Positions 35,866 to 46,794 are shown, numbered from the stretch's first letter. The stretch: 64,000 nt of DNA from Thiemannella venezuelensis (GCF_014203605.1 NZ_JACHJJ010000009.1:62001-126000), one strand, 5' to 3'. The notes: generated by a model from the letters alone, not told the origin. A program made the numbers and translations.

Positions 35866-36716
35866 TGGGTCAGAAGGTCAACCCGCACGGGTTCCGCCTC
35901 GGCATCACGACCGACTTCAAGAGCCGGTGGTATGCCGACAAGCTCTACAAGTCGTACGTCGCCGAGGACGTGGCGATCCGCCGCATGCTGAAGAAGGGCA
36001 TGGAGCGGGCCGGCATTTCCAAGGTCGAGATCGAGCGGACCACCGACCGGGTTCAGGTCGACATCCACACCGCCCGTCCGGGCATCGTCATCGGCCGCCG
36101 CGGCGCCGAGGCGGACCGGATCCGCGGTGACCTCGAGAAGCTGACCAAGAAGCAGGTCCAGCTGAACATCCTCGAGGTCAAGAACCCTGAGATCGACGCT
36201 CAGCTCGTCGCCCAGGGCGTGGCCGAGCAGCTGTCCAGCCGTGTCTCGTTCCGCCGGGCCATGCGCAAGGCGATGCAGTCGGCGATGAAGAGCGGCGCCA
36301 AGGGCATCCGGGTGCAGTGCTCCGGCCGTCTGGGCGGCGCCGAGATGTCCCGCTCGGAGTTCTACCGCGAGGGCCGCGTGCCCCTGCACACGCTCCGCGC
36401 GGACATCGACTACGGCCTGTACGAGGCCCGTACCACCTTCGGCCGCATCGGCGTGAAGGTGTGGATCTACAAGGGCGAGGCTCCGACCAGCCGCGCCGAG
36501 CGCGAGGCGGCTGCCGCCGGCGCCCGTGCGGGCCAGCGTCGTGAGCGTGACGACCGTCGTGGTGGCGGCGCCGACCGCCCGCGTCGTGGTGGCGGCGCCG
36601 GTGGCGACCGTCCCCGTCGCGGTGGCCGCGGCGACCGCGCCCCCAGGACCGAGGCGGCCTCGCAGGCTGCCCCCGAGACCGGCCCGGCTGCGCAGCCGGG
36701 TGCTGAAGGGAGCTGA
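35865..36716 (+). CDS. rpsC: 30S ribosomal protein S3 with long basic RG-rich tail
   Basis: S3 (283 residues, about 50 more than E. coli S3) forms part of the mRNA entry helicase. The KH domain has [20 protein letters not shown], and the C-domain is [14 protein letters not shown] to [11 protein letters not shown]-like. After about residue 210 a low-complexity tail rich in Arg/Gly/Asp/Ala follows ([15 protein letters not shown] and similar units). It ends in Ala/Pro. The tail is common in actinobacteria and may bind RNA. GTG start on the rplV stop. Confidence 0.97.
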   Translation: MGQKVNPHGFRLGITTDFKSRWYADKLYKSYVAEDVAIRRMLKKGMERAGISKVEIERTTDRVQVDIHTARPGIVIGRRGAEADRIRGDLEKLTKKQVQLNILEVKNPEIDAQLVAQGVAEQLSSRVSFRRAMRKAMQSAMKSGAKGIRVQCSGRLGGAEMSRSEFYREGRVPLHTLRADIDYGLYEARTTFGRIGVKVWIYKGEAPTSRAEREAAAAGARAGQRRERDDRRGGGADRPRRGGGAGGDRPRRGGRGDRAPRTEAASQAAPETGPAAQPGAEGS

Positions 36717-36718
36717 CC

Positions 36719-37138
36719 ATGCTGATCCCGCGCAGGGTCAAGCACCGCAAGCAGCACCGGCCCGACCGCAGTGGCGCCGCCAAGGGCGGCACCCGCGTCG
36801 TGTTCGGCGAGTTCGGCATTCAGGCGATTGAGCACTCCTATGTGACCAACCGCCAGATCGAGTCGGCTCGTATCGCCATGACTCGGCACATCCGCCGTGG
36901 CGGCAAGGTGTGGATCAACATCTACCCGGACCGTCCGCTCACCAAGAAGCCGGCCGAGACCCGCATGGGTTCCGGTAAGGGTTCGCCGGAGTGGTGGATC
37001 GCCAACGTCAAGCCCGGCCGCGTCATGTTCGAGCTCTCGGGTGTCGCCGAGCCCGTGGCCCGCGAGGCCATGCGCCGTGCGATGCACAAGCTCCCGATGA
37101 AGTGCCGGTTCGTCAAGCGTGAAGTGGGTGAGGCGTGA
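36719..37138 (+). CDS. rplP: 50S ribosomal protein L16
   Basis: L16 (139 residues) lies near the A site and organises tRNA binding. [32 protein letters not shown] and [18 protein letters not shown] are family signatures. Two base pairs after rpsC. The stop overlaps the rpmC ATG (TGATG). Confidence 0.98.
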   Translation: MLIPRRVKHRKQHRPDRSGAAKGGTRVVFGEFGIQAIEHSYVTNRQIESARIAMTRHIRRGGKVWINIYPDRPLTKKPAETRMGSGKGSPEWWIANVKPGRVMFELSGVAEPVAREAMRRAMHKLPMKCRFVKREVGEA

Positions 37139-37374
37139 TGGCTAAGGGCCTGACCGCCGGTGAGCTGCGGGCTGAGGACCAGGACACCCTGGTCCAGAAG
37201 CTGAAGGAAGCCAAGGAGGAGCTGTTCAACCTCCGCTTCCAGGCCGCGACCGGTCAGTTGGAGAGCCACGGGCGGCTGCGCGCCGTCCGCCGCGAGATCG
37301 CCCGTATCTACACCGTGATGCGCGAGCGGGAGCTCGGCATCGTGACGGTTGAGAAGGAGTCGATCGATGGCTGA
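37138..37374 (+). CDS. rpmC: 50S ribosomal protein L29
   Basis: L29 (78 residues) sits at the tunnel exit beside L23. [21 protein letters not shown] and the conserved [20 protein letters not shown] are present. ATG chosen (GTG one codon earlier possible). The last 8 bp overlap the rpsQ start. Confidence 0.96.
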   Translation: MAKGLTAGELRAEDQDTLVQKLKEAKEELFNLRFQAATGQLESHGRLRAVRREIARIYTVMRERELGIVTVEKESIDG

Positions 37375-37648
37375 GACCACGGAGAGCACGACCGAGACGC
37401 GGAACTACCGCAAGACCCGCGAGGGTCTGGTCGTCAGTGACAAGATGGACAAGACCGTCGTCGTCGCTGTCGAGGACCGCGTCAAGCACCCCCTGTACGG
37501 CAAGGTCATCCGCAGGACGACCAAGTACAAGGCGCACGACGAGGCCAACAGCTGCGGCGTGGGCGACCGCGTCCTGCTGATGGAGACCCGGCCCATGTCG
37601 GCGAGCAAGCGCTGGCGGGTCGTCGAGATCCTCGAGAAGGCGAAGTAG
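37367..37648 (+). CDS. rpsQ: 30S ribosomal protein S17
   Basis: S17 (93 residues) binds the 5' domain of 16S rRNA. The OB-fold core is [20 protein letters not shown], with [25 protein letters not shown] lies before the ATG, inside rpmC. A GC-rich hairpin follows the stop, the likely end of the S10 operon. Confidence 0.97.
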   Translation: MAETTESTTETRNYRKTREGLVVSDKMDKTVVVAVEDRVKHPLYGKVIRRTTKYKAHDEANSCGVGDRVLLMETRPMSASKRWRVVEILEKAK

Positions 37649-37659
37649 CGAACGCGCCT

Positions 37660-37692
37660 CGTGGGGGGTGGCCGGAAGGCCTGCCCCCCACG
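37660..37692 (+). terminator. Terminator-like hairpin after rpsQ, before rplN
   Basis: Near-perfect arms of 14-15 nt (37660-37673 and 37678-37692) with a GAAG-type loop. This marks the junction of the S10 and spc operons. A second small palindrome lies at 37811-37826, 26 bp before rplN, and may affect its translation. Confidence 0.7.
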
Positions 37693-37852
37693 ACGGTGTC
37701 CAAGGGCGCGGAGGTTCCCCTGCGGGGAGCCCCCGCGCCGCCCGCGGCGGCGGTCCGGTCCAGGCCGGGGCTGACGCCGGGGGAAAAAGACCACAGTAGG
37801 TTCCGCAAGGCTCACCCGAGGGTGAGAACCAGCGAGACAAACAGGAGTACAC

Positions 37853-38221
37853 GTGATCCAGCAGGAGTCGCGACTCAAGGTCGCCGACAACACGGGTGCG
37901 AAGGAAGTCCTCTGCATCCGCGTTCTCGGTGGCTCGGGTCGGCGCTACGCGGGTATCGGCGACATCATCGTCGCCACGGTGAAGGACGCCATTCCCGGCG
38001 GCACCGTCAAGAAGGGTGACGTCGTCAAGGCTGTCGTCGTGCGCACCGTCAAGGAGCGTCGCCGGCCCGACGGCTCCTACATCCGCTTCGACGAGAACGC
38101 GGCGGTCATCATCAAGGACAGCGGTGACCCTCGTGGCACGCGCATCTTCGGTCCCGTCGGCCGCGAGCTGCGTGACAAGAAGTTCATGCGCATCATCTCG
38201 CTCGCGCCGGAGGTGTTGTAA
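37853..38221 (+). CDS. rplN: 50S ribosomal protein L14
   Basis: L14 (122 residues) forms an intersubunit bridge. [19 protein letters not shown] at the start and [19 protein letters not shown] are standard. GTG with ACAGGAG upstream. First gene of the spc operon; rplX starts right after its stop. Confidence 0.98.
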   Translation: MIQQESRLKVADNTGAKEVLCIRVLGGSGRRYAGIGDIIVATVKDAIPGGTVKKGDVVKAVVVRTVKERRRPDGSYIRFDENAAVIIKDSGDPRGTRIFGPVGRELRDKKFMRIISLAPEVL

Positions 38222-38521
38222 ATGCCGAAGCTGCATGTGAAGAAGGGCGACCTGGTCCAGGTCATCGCCGGCAAGGACAAGGGTGCCAAGGGTCGTGTGA
38301 TCGCCGCCCTCCCGCGCGAGGACCGCGTGGTGGTCGAAGGCGTCAACATGATCAAGAAGCACGCGAAGGAGACCCACCAGGGCCCGCGCGGCGCCAAGAC
38401 CGGCGGCGTGCAGACCATGGAGGCCCCCATCCACGTGAGCAACGTCAAGAAGCTCAAGGATGACGAGAAGCCCGCCAAGAAGGCCGAGAAGAAGGCCGAC
38501 GAGACGGGTGAGGACAACTGA
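38222..38521 (+). CDS. rplX: 50S ribosomal protein L24
   Basis: L24 (99 residues) starts 50S assembly. The KOW-like [20 protein letters not shown] is intact. The Lys/Glu-rich C-terminus is short. The stop overlaps the rplE ATG (TGATG). Confidence 0.97.
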   Translation: MPKLHVKKGDLVQVIAGKDKGAKGRVIAALPREDRVVVEGVNMIKKHAKETHQGPRGAKTGGVQTMEAPIHVSNVKKLKDDEKPAKKAEKKADETGEDN

Positions 38522-39090
38522 TGACTGCGACTTCCGAAGAGCGCACGCTCCCCCGCCTCAAGCAGCGTTACCGCGAGGAGATCATCGCGAAGCTGCACGA
38601 GGAGTTCGGGTTCGAGAACATCATGCTGGTCCCCACGATCACCAAGATCAAGGTGAACATGGGTGTCGGCGAGGCCGCCCGCGACTCGAAGCTGATCGAG
38701 GGCGCCGTCCGCGACCTCACGGTCATCACCGGCCAGAAGCCGGCCGTCGTCCGGGCCCGCAAGTCCATCGCCCAGTTCAAGCTGCGCGAGGGCATGCCGA
38801 TCGGCGCGCACGTCACGCTCCGCGGCGACCGCATGTGGGAGTTCCTGGACCGGCTGCTCTCCCTGGCGCTGCCGCGTATCCGTGACTTCCGGGGCCTGTC
38901 GCCCAAGCAGTTCGACGGCAACGGCAACTACACCTTCGGTCTCACCGAGCAGGTCATGTTCCACGAGATCGACCAGGACAAGGTCGACCGGCAGCGTGGC
39001 ATGGACATCACGGTCGTGACCACCGCCAAGACCGACGACCAGGGCCGGGCGCTGCTGAAGCACCTCGGCTTCCCCTTCAAGGAGGCCTGA
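38521..39090 (+). CDS. rplE: 50S ribosomal protein L5
   Basis: L5 (189 residues) binds 5S r[39 protein letters not shown] and [18 protein letters not shown] are conserved. ATG overlaps the rplX stop. rpsZ follows after 2 bp. Confidence 0.98.
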   Translation: MTATSEERTLPRLKQRYREEIIAKLHEEFGFENIMLVPTITKIKVNMGVGEAARDSKLIEGAVRDLTVITGQKPAVVRARKSIAQFKLREGMPIGAHVTLRGDRMWEFLDRLLSLALPRIRDFRGLSPKQFDGNGNYTFGLTEQVMFHEIDQDKVDRQRGMDITVVTTAKTDDQGRALLKHLGFPFKEA

Positions 39091-39092
39091 TC

Positions 39093-39278
39093 ATGGCGAA
39101 GACGTCGCTCAAGGTCAAGGCTGCTCGCAAGGCCAAGTTCGAGGTCCGGGCCTACACCCGGTGCTCGCGCTGTGGTCGTCCCCGCGCCGTCTACCGGAAG
39201 TTCGGCCTGTGCCGCATCTGCTTCCGCGAGATGGCGCACCGGGGCGAGCTGCCCGGCATCACCAAGTCGAGCTGGTAG
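39093..39278 (+). CDS. rpsZ: 30S ribosomal protein S14, zinc type (S14Z)
   Basis: A 61-residue S14 of the short zinc-ribbon type. Four Cys form [20 protein letters not shown] (CxxC...CxxC), needing Zn2+. Two-type genomes keep a zinc-free copy elsewhere under Zur control; none is in this window. ATG with GGAGG upstream inside rplE. Confidence 0.97.
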   Translation: MAKTSLKVKAARKAKFEVRAYTRCSRCGRPRAVYRKFGLCRICFREMAHRGELPGITKSSW

Positions 39279-39418
39279 CCTCCCGCGCGGGCCGATGACC
39301 ATCAGCCCGCGCGGCGCCGGCCGTACAAGATAGTCGTATTCACCGGGCGCTGCCTCGCAGAGCCCATGACCACACCGTAGGTCCCTTGCGGAAACCGCGG
39401 TGAGGAAGGCCACCGGCC

Positions 39419-39817
39419 ATGACGATGACCGACCCGATCGCAGACATGCTGACGCGTCTGCGAAACGCGAACTCGGCTTACCACGACACCGTGGCCATGC
39501 CGTACTCGAAGATCAAGGCGCACATCGCCGAGATCCTCCAGCAGGAGGGTTACATCCAGGCCTGGAGCGTCGAGGACGCCAAGGTCGGAAAGAACCTCGT
39601 GGTGGAGCTCAAGTTCGGGCCGAGCCGTGAGCGGTCGCTCGCGGGCCTGCGCCGGGTTTCCAAGCCCGGCCTGCGGGTCTATGCAAAGAAGGACAACCTG
39701 CCCCGGGTCCTGGGCGGGCTGGGCGTCGCGATCATCTCGACGTCCGCCGGTCTCATGACCGACAAGCAGGCCGGCAAGCGTGGAGTGGGCGGGGAAGTCC
39801 TCGCCTACGTCTGGTAA
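39419..39817 (+). CDS. rpsH: 30S ribosomal protein S8
   Basis: S8 (132 residues) binds helix 21 of 16S rRNA and in E. coli represses the spc operon. [19 protein letters not shown] and the C-terminal [20 protein letters not shown] are conserved. ATG at 39419; a second ATG two codons later is possible. The 140-bp gap before it is the longest inside the spc operon apart from the secY leader and holds no gene. Confidence 0.97.
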   Translation: MTMTDPIADMLTRLRNANSAYHDTVAMPYSKIKAHIAEILQQEGYIQAWSVEDAKVGKNLVVELKFGPSRERSLAGLRRVSKPGLRVYAKKDNLPRVLGGLGVAIISTSAGLMTDKQAGKRGVGGEVLAYVW

Positions 39818-39835
39818 CGAGGGGAGGAACACAGC

Positions 39836-40378
39836 ATGTCGAGAATCGGACGGCTGCCCATCCCCGTACCGGGCGGTGTGGATGTCACCATCGACGGCCG
39901 GGATGTCACGGTCAAGGGCCCGAAGGGCACGCTCTCTCACACGGTCGCTGAGCCGATCGAGGTCGCCAAGGGCGAGGACGGTGTCGTCACCGTCACCCGT
40001 CCCAGCGACGAGAACAAGGTCCGTGCGCTGCACGGGCTCTCCCGCACTCTGATCGCCAACATGGTGACGGGTGTGACCCAGGGGTACACCAAGACCCTGG
40101 AGATCGTGGGTGTCGGTTACCGCGTGCAGGCCAAGGGCCCGACTCAGCTCGAGTTCGCCCTGGGCTTCAGCCACCCGGTGATCGTGGACGCCCCCGAGGG
40201 CGTCACCTTCCGCGTCGAGAAGCCGACCCTGTTCCACGTGGACGGCATCGACAAGCAGAAGGTCGGCGAGATCGCCGCGAACATCCGCAAGCTGCGCAAG
40301 CCCGACCCGTACAAGGGCAAGGGCGTGCGCTACCAGGGCGAAGTTATCCGCCGCAAGGTCGGAAAGGCTGGTAAGTAG
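39836..40378 (+). CDS. rplF: 50S ribosomal protein L6
   Basis: L6 (180 residues) lies near the GTPase centre. [38 protein letters not shown] and [20 protein letters not shown] are family marks. ATG with GGGGAGGA upstream. rplR follows after 2 bp. Confidence 0.98.
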   Translation: MSRIGRLPIPVPGGVDVTIDGRDVTVKGPKGTLSHTVAEPIEVAKGEDGVVTVTRPSDENKVRALHGLSRTLIANMVTGVTQGYTKTLEIVGVGYRVQAKGPTQLEFALGFSHPVIVDAPEGVTFRVEKPTLFHVDGIDKQKVGEIAANIRKLRKPDPYKGKGVRYQGEVIRRKVGKAGK

Positions 40379-40380
40379 GC

Positions 40381-40764
40381 ATGGCTGGCAAGACTGCGTT
40401 CGGCAAGCACACGGCCGCCCGCGCCGTCTCGCGGGCCCGCCGCCACGGCCGCGTCCGCAAGAAGGTGGTCGGTACGGCCGCGCGTCCGCGCATGGTCGTC
40501 AACCGTTCCACGCGGCATCTCTTCGTCCAGATCGTCGACGACAGCCAGGGCCACACGCTGGTGAGCGCCTCCACCATGGAGAGCTCGCTGCGCACGGCGG
40601 ACGGCGTCAAGACGGACAAGGCGAAGCAGGTCGGCGAGCTTCTCGCTCAGCGGGCCAAGGCTGCCGGGATCACCGCCGTCGTCTTCGACCGCGGTGGCAA
40701 CCGCTACGCGGGCCGCATCGCGGCCCTGGCGGACAGCGCCCGCGAAGGTGGGCTGGAGTTCTGA
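40381..40764 (+). CDS. rplR: 50S ribosomal protein L18
   Basis: L18 (127 residues) binds 5S r[23 protein letters not shown] and [19 protein letters not shown] are conserved. ATG right after the rplF stop. Confidence 0.98.
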   Translation: MAGKTAFGKHTAARAVSRARRHGRVRKKVVGTAARPRMVVNRSTRHLFVQIVDDSQGHTLVSASTMESSLRTADGVKTDKAKQVGELLAQRAKAAGITAVVFDRGGNRYAGRIAALADSAREGGLEF

Positions 40765-40798
40765 TGGCCCGTCTTACGAATGAGAAGAGGAACCACTG

Positions 40799-41431
<633 letters not shown>

Positions 41432-41434
41432 TCG

Positions 41435-41617
41435 ATGGCACGTCTGAAGATCACCCAGGTCCGCTCGAAGATCGGTGGCAAGCAGAACCAGCGTGACTCG
41501 CTGCGCTCGCTCGGTCTGAAGCGAATCGGTGACGTCGTCGTCAAGGAGGACCGCCCGGAGATCCGCGGCATGGTCTCCGTGGTGACGCACCTCGTCACCG
41601 TGGAAGAGGTCGACTAG
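41435..41617 (+). CDS. rpmD: 50S ribosomal protein L30
   Basis: L30 (60 residues). [20 protein letters not shown] and [17 protein letters not shown] are typical. ATG three bp after rpsE; rplO follows after 2 bp. Confidence 0.97.
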   Translation: MARLKITQVRSKIGGKQNQRDSLRSLGLKRIGDVVVKEDRPEIRGMVSVVTHLVTVEEVD

Positions 41618-41619
41618 TC

Positions 41620-42075
41620 ATGGCAGAGAACACTCCGCTCCGCATCCACCACCTGCGGCCGGCTCCCGGCGCCAACAAGGCCAAGACCCGCAAGGGCCGC
41701 GGCGAGGCGTCCAAGGGCAAGACCGCAGGCCGCGGCACCAAGGGCACGACGGCCCGGAACACGGTTCCCCTCGGCTTCGAGGGTGGCCAGGTTCCGCTCC
41801 AGCGCCGCCTGCCCAAGTACAAGGGCTTCAGCAACGCCCTGTTCAAGACGACCTACCAGGTCGTCAACCTGGACAAGCTCGGCGAGCTGTTCCCCGAGGG
41901 TGGCGACGTCACCGTCGAGACGATGGTCGCCAAGGGCGCGGTCCGCAAGAACCAGCTCGTGAAGGTTCTCGGAACCGGCGAGATCTCCGTGGCGTTGAAC
42001 GTGCAGGCGCACGCCTTCTCCGCCAGTGCCAAGGAGAAGATCGCCGCTGCCGGGGGCTCCGTCTCCGAGCTGTAG
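41620..42075 (+). CDS. rplO: 50S ribosomal protein L15
   Basis: L15 (151 residues) helps late 50S assembly. The Gly/Lys-rich N-terminus ([31 protein letters not shown]) and [18 protein letters not shown] are conserved. A terminator hairpin follows at 42087, then secY. Confidence 0.98.
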   Translation: MAENTPLRIHHLRPAPGANKAKTRKGRGEASKGKTAGRGTKGTTARNTVPLGFEGGQVPLQRRLPKYKGFSNALFKTTYQVVNLDKLGELFPEGGDVTVETMVAKGAVRKNQLVKVLGTGEISVALNVQAHAFSASAKEKIAAAGGSVSEL

Positions 42076-42086
42076 GCATGAAACGA

Positions 42087-42117
42087 GGCGCGGGGGCTCG
42101 CAATGGGCCCCCGCGCC
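42087..42117 (+). terminator. Terminator after rplO
   Basis: Perfect 11-bp GC arms (42087-42097 and 42107-42117) with a 9-nt loop. secY is then likely to have its own promoter in 42118-42249. A TTGACT box lies at about 42172, but I see no matching -10. Confidence 0.75.
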
Positions 42118-42249
42118 CGTAGTGCGTTAGAGTTCGCTGGACATGAGTGTCAACTCGTTTACACGGGCTCGTTGACTTGAGATAGCAAAGATGGACCACC
42201 CCCGCACCATCGCTGACCGACCTCGCCTTTCAGGCGCGCAGGAGGGACC

Positions 42250-43566
42250 GTGCTGACCGCGTTTACCCGAGCGTTCCGTACGCCGGACCTGCGTAAGAAG
42301 CTGCTCTTCACACTGGGCATCATCGCGCTGTTCCGTCTCGGCTCGGTTCTTCCGACTCCGGGTGTTCACACTGAGAACATCGCCCTGTGCCTGAAAGAGG
42401 CGCAGGCAGGCGATGCGAACAACATCTATGGCATGGTGCAGCTCTTCAGCGGTGGGGCACTGCTGAAGCTGTCGGTGTTCGCGCTCGGCATCATGCCGTA
42501 CATCACCGCGAGCATCATCCTGCAACTGCTGGTCGTGGTCATTCCCCGCCTGGAAGCCCTCAAGAAGGAGGGCCAGGCCGGCCAGAGCAAGATCACGCAG
42601 TACACGCGCTACCTGACGATCGGCCTGGCGATCCTCCAGTCGACCGCCTTCATCGCCCTCGCGCGCAGCGGGCAGCTCTTCCCCGGCTGCCAGCAGGAGA
42701 TCCTGCTGGACAAGGACGACGTCTTCGGCATCATCACGATGGTGCTGGTGATGACCGCCGGCACCGGCGTCATCATGTGGCTGGGCGAGCTCGTCACCGA
42801 CCGCGGCGTCGGCAACGGCATGTCGATCCTGATCTTCGCCCAGGTCATCGCGGTCTTCCCGGCCGAGCTGCTCCGCATCGGCCAGCAGAAGGGCGCCTTC
42901 GTCTTCGCCGTCGTCATGGCGGTCGGCATCGCGATGATCGCCCTGGTCGTCATGGTCGAGCAGGCCCAGCGCCGGATCCCGGTGCAGTACGCCAAGCGCA
43001 TGGTCGGCCGCCGCATGTACGGCGGGACCTCGACCTACATCCCGCTGAAGGTGAACCAGGCCGGCATCATCCCGGTCATCTTCGCCTCCTCGCTGCTCTA
43101 CCTCCCGCAGCTGGTCACGAGCCTGTTCAGCAACACCCAGGAAGAGCCGAACGCGGTCATCCAGTGGATCAACCAGAACCTGGTGACGGGCGACACCCCC
43201 GCCTACATGATCACGTTCTTCCTGCTGATCGTCTTCTTCACCTACTTCTACGTGTCCATCACCTTCAACCCCGTTGAAGTCGCCGACAACATGAAGAAGT
43301 ACGGTGGTTTCATCCCGGGCATCCGCCCGGGGCGCCCCACGGCCGAGTACCTCAGCTACGTGCTCTCGCGGCTCACGGCTCCCGGATCGCTCTATCTGGG
43401 CCTGATCTCCATGGTGCCGATCGTCGCGCTGGCGCTCGTCGGGGCGAGCCAGAACTTCCCGTTCGGAGGCACGAGCATTCTGATCATGGTGGGTGTCGGT
43501 CTTGACACCGTGAAGCAGATCGAGAGCCAGCTCCAGCAGCGCAACTACGAAGGTTTCCTGAAGTAG
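42250..43566 (+). CDS. secY: Preprotein translocase subunit SecY
   Basis: The SecYEG channel (438 residues, ten TM helices). Marks include [38 protein letters not shown] (TM2) and [19 protein letters not shown]. In the fifth cytoplasmic loop [18 protein letters not shown] and [20 protein letters not shown] are present. GTG start with GGAGGGAC upstream. The stop TAG shares its last base with the adk GTG start. Confidence 0.98.
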   Translation: MLTAFTRAFRTPDLRKKLLFTLGIIALFRLGSVLPTPGVHTENIALCLKEAQAGDANNIYGMVQLFSGGALLKLSVFALGIMPYITASIILQLLVVVIPRLEALKKEGQAGQSKITQYTRYLTIGLAILQSTAFIALARSGQLFPGCQQEILLDKDDVFGIITMVLVMTAGTGVIMWLGELVTDRGVGNGMSILIFAQVIAVFPAELLRIGQQKGAFVFAVVMAVGIAMIALVVMVEQAQRRIPVQYAKRMVGRRMYGGTSTYIPLKVNQAGIIPVIFASSLLYLPQLVTSLFSNTQEEPNAVIQWINQNLVTGDTPAYMITFFLLIVFFTYFYVSITFNPVEVADNMKKYGGFIPGIRPGRPTAEYLSYVLSRLTAPGSLYLGLISMVPIVALALVGASQNFPFGGTSILIMVGVGLDTVKQIESQLQQRNYEGFLK

Positions 43567-44216
43567 TGCGTCTCGTCCTGGTGGGGCCCCCCGGAGCGGG
43601 TAAGGGGACGCAGGCCCAGTTCATCGCATCGAACCTGTCCATCCCGAAGATCTCGACAGGTGACATCTTCCGTGCCAACGTCTCGGGCGGCACGGAGCTC
43701 GGCAAGCTTGCCAAGGAATACATGGACCGCGGTGACCTCGTGCCCGACGAGGTCACCATCGCGATGGTCCGCGACCGCCTCTCGGAGGACGACGCGCAGG
43801 AGGGTTTCCTGCTCGACGGCTTCCCCAGGAACGTGCCCCAGGCCGAGATCCTGAAGAAGATGCTCGCCGAGTTCGGCGTCGCGCTGGACATCGTGCTGGA
43901 GCTCGTGGTCGACGAGGACGAGGTCGTCCGCCGGCTGGCCGGCCGCCGTACCTGCAGCCAGTGCGGCCGTATCTGGCACGTCGACTTCGACGACAAGAAG
44001 GACGACATCTGCGACGCCTGCGGCGGCAGCCTCTACCAGCGTGACGACGACAAGGAGGAGACCGTCCGGCGCCGGCTGGAGGTCTACCAGGAGCAGACCG
44101 CTCCGCTCGTGTCGTACTACGCCGAGGAGGAGCTCCTGGTCGGGGTGGACGCGGCGGGCCCGGTGGAAGAGGTCACCCGGCGCGCGATGGAGGCCCTGGC
44201 GCCCCACGCGGACTAG
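43566..44216 (+). CDS. adk: Adenylate kinase with zinc lid
   Basis: Converts ATP and AMP to two ADP (216 residues, long form). P-loop is [15 protein letters not shown] (about 7-21), the AMP-binding [11 protein letters not shown], and the lid [20 protein letters not shown] with CxxC...CxxC (about 129-152). The Cys pairs indicate a Zn-binding lid, less common in actinobacterial Adk. GTG start overlaps the secY stop, as in many actinobacteria. A terminator follows. Confidence 0.97.
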   Translation: MRLVLVGPPGAGKGTQAQFIASNLSIPKISTGDIFRANVSGGTELGKLAKEYMDRGDLVPDEVTIAMVRDRLSEDDAQEGFLLDGFPRNVPQAEILKKMLAEFGVALDIVLELVVDEDEVVRRLAGRRTCSQCGRIWHVDFDDKKDDICDACGGSLYQRDDDKEETVRRRLEVYQEQTAPLVSYYAEEELLVGVDAAGPVEEVTRRAMEALAPHAD

Positions 44217-44229
44217 CGATTCTCATCCG

Positions 44230-44264
44230 GCACGCCATCCACGGGTCGCCCGTGGGTGGCGTGC
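44230..44264 (+). terminator. Terminator after adk
   Basis: Arms of 16 nt (44230-44245 and 44249-44264) with one G-T pair and a TCG loop. It separates secY-adk from map. Confidence 0.8.
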
Positions 44265-44345
44265 TGTCGTTAGGAGAGCTCCTAGGGCACAATCGGGGGA
44301 ATTGAGCTCCCGACTTGCCCGTTTAATCACCCCGGGGGTGTACAC

Positions 44346-45173
44346 GTGTTCAAGAAGAACAAGCACGGGATCCAGATCAAGACGCCCGAGCAACTGGAGA
44401 AGATGCGGGCCGCGGGCCTGGTGGTCGGCCGGACGCTGCAGTTGCTCAGGGAGAGCGTACGGCCCGGCCTGACGCCGCTGGACCTCGACGCGATCGCGGA
44501 GAAGGCCATCCGGGACGAGGGCGCGATCCCCTCCTTCAAGGGCTACCAGGGCTTCCCCGCGACGATCTGCGCCTCCGTCAACGACGAGGTCGTCCACGGC
44601 ATCCCGGGCGGCAAGCGGGTGCTCCAGGAGGGCGACGTCATCTCCATCGACTGCGGCGCGATCCTGGACGGCTGGCACGGAGACTCGGCGATCACGGTAC
44701 CGGTCGGCGAGGTGGCCCCCGAGCTCACCGAGCTGATGCGGGTCACCGAGGAGGCCATGTGGCGCGGGATCGCCGCGCTGACGGTGGGCCGCCACCTGTC
44801 CGACATCGGCTACGAGGTGGAGCGGTACGTCCGCTCCCAGGGCCGCTACGGCATCCCCAAGGAGTACGGCGGGCACGGGATCGGCACCGAGATGCACATG
44901 GACCCGTGGGTGGCCAACCACGGCAGGCCGGGAAAGGGCCCGAAGTTCGAGCCGGGCATGTGCTTCGCGGTCGAGCCGATGGTCAACCTGGGCACCGACC
45001 GCACCAAGGTGCTGGCCGACGACTGGACGGTCGTCACGATCGACGGCAAGGCCTCGGCGCACTTCGAGCACAGCGTCGCCGTGACACATAATGGTCCTTG
45101 GGTACTGACCGCCCTGGACGGGGGGAAAGAGCGGCTTGCCGACCTGTTGGGAGACGACGCGGGCCGGGTGTGA
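44346..45173 (+). CDS. map: Methionine aminopeptidase, type I
   Basis: Removes the N-terminal Met from new proteins (275 residues). The five metal ligands are visible: Asp in DCGAILDGWHGDSA (two), His in GGHGIGTEMH, Glu in FAVEPMV and Glu in FEHSVAVT. It is of the Map1 class without the long SH3-like N-terminal linker of Map1b; the first about 25 residues are basic. The GTG start has only a weak ribosome-binding site. Downstream of secY-adk as in E. coli and Bacillus. Confidence 0.96.
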   Translation: MFKKNKHGIQIKTPEQLEKMRAAGLVVGRTLQLLRESVRPGLTPLDLDAIAEKAIRDEGAIPSFKGYQGFPATICASVNDEVVHGIPGGKRVLQEGDVISIDCGAILDGWHGDSAITVPVGEVAPELTELMRVTEEAMWRGIAALTVGRHLSDIGYEVERYVRSQGRYGIPKEYGGHGIGTEMHMDPWVANHGRPGKGPKFEPGMCFAVEPMVNLGTDRTKVLADDWTVVTIDGKASAHFEHSVAVTHNGPWVLTALDGGKERLADLLGDDAGRV

Positions 45174-45205
45174 GCGGCCCGCCGCGGTGAGCGGATGTGG
45201 TGACG

Positions 45206-45643
45206 ATGGCGGCTGACCCCAAGATGCGGGCCTCGGACGACGACAGGGACAGGGTCGCCTCGGCGCTGCGGGAGCACTACGCGCAGGGCCGCCTCACCGT
45301 CGAGGAGTTCGACGAGCGGCTGGAGCAGTTGTACGCGAGCAAGACGTACGGCGAGCTCGCCGTCCTCACCTCCGACCTTCCCGGTGTCGACCTGCGCAAG
45401 CTGCCGGAGCCCGCGGCGCGCACGCCCAAGCGGCGGGAGGGCGAGGACCTGAGCCCGCTGGCCGCCATGTGGGCGCCCTGGGCGATAGCCGGCGGGGTCA
45501 ACTGGGTCATCTGGTTCATCATCGGCGCGGCGAACGACCTCGACTTCCCCTACCCCTGGCCGCTGTGGGTGATGGGCCCCTGGGGGGCGCTCCTGCTGGT
45601 CGGCACCGTCATCATGAAGCTGAGCAAGGACGGAAAGCCGTAA
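45206..45643 (+). CDS. DUF1707 protein with two TM helices
   Basis: A 145-residue protein of unknown function. The N-terminal DUF1707 domain (about 1-55) has MRASDDDRDRVASALREHYAQGRLTVEEFDERL followed by YASKTYGELAVLTSDLP, typical of this actinobacterial family. Two TM helices follow (ALAAMWAPWAIAGGVNWVIWF and LWVMGPWGALLLVGTVIM). ATG 45206 chosen because the family often starts there; GTG 45197 and 45200 are in frame. Lies between map and the secreted protein gene. Confidence 0.8.
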   Translation: MAADPKMRASDDDRDRVASALREHYAQGRLTVEEFDERLEQLYASKTYGELAVLTSDLPGVDLRKLPEPAARTPKRREGEDLSPLAAMWAPWAIAGGVNWVIWFIIGAANDLDFPYPWPLWVMGPWGALLLVGTVIMKLSKDGKP

Positions 45644-45753
45644 TAGTGCACGCTCGGTGTCGAGTGTGCATTCCTCCGCAGAAAGGCGGATCGAATCTTC
45701 CTAACGTAAGCGGTGTCCGAACAGCGAGGACCCCTCACAGGAGGAAGAAAGAA

Positions 45754-46224
45754 ATGAGCAAGATCCGCACTCTTCTCGTCGGCACCGTTCTGGCCGGCTC
45801 CCTGGCCGCCGGTCTGGCCGCCGCTCCGGCGCAGGCCGCGACCGCGGGCACCGCCACCGCCGCCTCCGCTTCCGAGCAGGGGCCGAAGAAGCACTTCTTC
45901 GGCCCCTACTACTCGAAGTTCGGCGGCGGCGAGAGCTTCGGCAAGCGCTCCTACTTCAAGGGCTACTGGTACAAGGACGACGGCCGCTACTGGTTCTTCG
46001 GCGACCTGTCCGACCGCGACCGCGACCGCGAGTACAGCTACGTCTGGTTCAAGTGGCACGACCGGTTCGGCCACCACACCAAGTACTACAAGACCTTCGG
46101 TGGCAAGCACTTCCACAAGTTCGGCGGCTTCAAGGGCAGCAACGGCTTCGACGACTTCAAGATCCGCGTCTGCGAGGGCGACAACCGCTTCGACGACTGC
46201 GGCAGCTGGGGCGACGCCTTCTGA
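45754..46224 (+). CDS. Aromatic-rich secreted protein of unknown function
   Basis: A 156-residue exported protein. The signal peptide is MSKIRTLLVGTVLAGSLAAG with likely cleavage after AQA (about 29). The mature part is full of Phe, Tyr, Trp, His, Lys and Gly (KHFFGPYYSKFGGGES, FKGYWYKDDGRYWFFGDL, KWHDRFGHHTKYYKTFGGKH) with two Cys near the end (RVCEGDN, DDCGSW). The pattern recalls short repeating beta strands. AGGAGG lies before the ATG. No function is recognised; a surface or sporulation-coat role is a guess. A terminator follows. Confidence 0.8.
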   Translation: MSKIRTLLVGTVLAGSLAAGLAAAPAQAATAGTATAASASEQGPKKHFFGPYYSKFGGGESFGKRSYFKGYWYKDDGRYWFFGDLSDRDRDREYSYVWFKWHDRFGHHTKYYKTFGGKHFHKFGGFKGSNGFDDFKIRVCEGDNRFDDCGSWGDAF

Positions 46225-46293
46225 GTCGGCCCGACCCGGCCAGGGGGGAAGCCCGGTCCGGGGGGACGATCTAGGGGGAAGCCGACTTCGCCG
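46225..46293. other. Non-coding spacer after the secreted-protein gene
   Basis: No gene seen. Together with 46325-46548 it makes a 324-bp gap between two genes; the terminator above and the promoter below are its only clear contents. Confidence 0.4.
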
Positions 46294-46324
46294 AGCCCGC
46301 CGGTGACCTGGTCACCGGCGGGCT
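46294..46324 (+). terminator. Terminator before infA
   Basis: Perfect 15-bp arms (46294-46308 and 46310-46324) around a single base. Separates the secreted-protein gene from the infA unit. Confidence 0.85.
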
Positions 46325-46391
46325 CTTCGCACGTTCACCCTGCACAGGGGGTATGCTGGTTAGCGGTTGTGTCGAGGCACCGGCCGTCTGT

Positions 46392-46421
46392 TTCGCATTT
46401 CCTCGCCCGGTGCCGTACACT
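46392..46421 (+). promoter_or_regulatory. Candidate promoter of infA-rpmJ
   Basis: TTCGCA (46392-46397), an 18-nt spacer and TACACT (46416-46421). The -10 is good; the -35 matches at four positions. It leaves a leader of about 120 nt before infA. Confidence 0.5.
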
Positions 46422-46548
46422 CCTTTTTCGGTTCACTATGACCATTGCGCGTCGGCGGTGTCGCTACCGCCGCTCTCATCGAAGCGCGTGGTCGCGGCTG
46501 CTTAGTGTTCCGAAGCCTCAGACGACCGATCAGTGAAACGCGAGGGAC

Positions 46549-46770
46549 ATGGCCAAGAAAGACGGCGCCATCGAGATCGAGGGCACTGTGGTTGAGTCGC
46601 TCCCGAACGCGATGTTCCGGGTGCAGCTCGACAACGGCCATAAGGTCCTGGCCCACATCAGCGGGCGGATGCGCATGCACTACATCCGCATCCTCCCCGA
46701 CGACCGGGTCGTCGTGGAGCTGAGCCCCTACGACCTCAGTCGTGGGCGGATCGTCTACCGATACAAGTAA
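46549..46770 (+). CDS. infA: Translation initiation factor IF-1
   Basis: IF-1 (73 residues), an OB-fold protein that occupies the A site during initiation. [37 protein letters not shown] and [13 protein letters not shown] are standard. ATG with GAGGGA upstream. rpmJ follows after 24 bp. Confidence 0.98.
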   Translation: MAKKDGAIEIEGTVVESLPNAMFRVQLDNGHKVLAHISGRMRMHYIRILPDDRVVVELSPYDLSRGRIVYRYK

Positions 46771-46794
46771 GCGTCTGAGGGACGAATAAGGACT

